The notes below the pieces were generated by a model. That model had not been told where the DNA came from. It did not search any database and saw only the letters and a program-made list of their open reading frames with translations. Shown here in pieces: positions 6,081-6,222 of a stretch of 6,222 nt of DNA (within the stretch, counting starts at the first letter, position 1; the number at the start of each line of letters is the position of its first letter). The position numbers and the translations under genes are program-made. Where the stretch lies: positions 1 to 6,222 of the forward strand of contig JAFVYE010000112.1 of NCBI GenBank assembly GCA_017500745.1. Reading direction: 5' to 3'. This DNA is from Clostridia bacterium (GTDB lineage: Bacteria > Bacillota > Clostridia > Christensenellales > CAG-917).

Positions 6081-6222
6081 GTCGTCTATGCGCATCTGCC
6101 TTGCTTCGCAATTCAACAAGTTGCGGTGCTACGCACCTTGGCAGATGGCTATGTCCACTGCGCAATCACACATCAAATGACAAGCGCTTGTGTGCGATAT
6201 GCTTGTGGTAGGCGCGTCCGCG
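6081..6222. other. Non-coding, hairpin-rich stretch at the right edge, probable palindromic repeat element
   Basis: No credible gene lies here. CATCTGCC (6093-6100) can pair with GGCAGATG (6140-6147). It encloses two small hairpins, TTGC-TTC-GCAA (6101-6111) and GGTGC-TAC-GCACC (6125-6137), so a three-way-junction fold is possible. An 8-bp palindrome ATGCGCAT (6088-6095) and a 12-bp palindrome ACAAGCGCTTGT (6180-6191) flank it. A short open frame crosses the region but runs through the terminator hairpin and has no recognisable domain. The stretch may be a dispersed intergenic repeat or part of an RNA element, and it may continue past the window. Confidence 0.5.
6180..6191. repeat. 12-bp perfect palindrome ACAAGCGCTTGT
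   Basis: This is a perfect self-complementary 12-mer. It could be a dimeric protein binding site or part of a larger stem: CACACA (6167-6172) can also pair with TGTGTG (6189-6194), an alternative exclusive of the palindrome. Function is unknown. Confidence 0.45.

Noticed and set aside
5993..6211. 72-residue open frame on the plus strand in the right intergenic region
   Set aside because: It runs through both arms of the inverted repeat and the terminator hairpin, lacks a ribosome binding site and has no recognisable domain. It is best explained as a chance frame over a palindromic element.

Overview
The window looks like a chromosomal piece of a Gram-positive, Clostridia-like bacterium (Bacillota), probably from a gut or anaerobic lineage. 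This is inferred from strong GGAGG-type ribosome binding sites, moderate GC content, tightly packed and overlapping genes, a B. subtilis NupOPQ-type nucleoside ABC transporter block, and a hairpin-rich intergenic element of a kind common in such genomes. The species cannot be named from the sequence alone.

Layout. Positions 2-3639 (+) hold three co-directional, almost gapless genes of a BMP/NupNOPQ-type ABC importer: a double-domain ATPase cut at its 5' end by the window edge, then two membrane subunits of the BPD_transp_2 family. The ATPase stop overlaps the first permease start by 8 nt, and the second permease starts 1 nt after the first permease stop. The substrate-binding lipoprotein of such systems is not in the window and may lie upstream. 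A strong symmetrical hairpin at 3707-3733 ends this operon and also the convergent operon on the other strand.

Positions 3767-5896 (-) hold a two-gene operon read leftward. A sigma70-type promoter at 5956-5984 precedes a NYN-LOTUS protein (a predicted RNase or RNA-binding protein), which is followed with no real gap by an HI0933/YhiN-type FAD-dependent oxidoreductase. The two genes are probably translationally coupled.

Positions 5985-6222 hold no convincing gene. The stretch contains a terminator-like hairpin enclosed by a 10-bp inverted repeat (CCCCCCTCAT / ATGAGGGGGG), then a potential three-way-junction fold and a 12-bp perfect palindrome. This resembles a non-coding palindromic repeat element that runs off the window edge.

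Function. The transporter proteins would form one inner-membrane complex importing nucleosides or similar compounds. The NYN-LOTUS/flavoprotein pair is a separate, poorly understood transcription unit. I saw no CRISPR array, tRNA, rRNA, transposase or phage gene. The most notable oddities are a roughly 40-residue insertion in the first nucleotide-binding domain of the ATPase, an acidic tail on the first permease, and the coupled NYN-LOTUS/flavoprotein operon.
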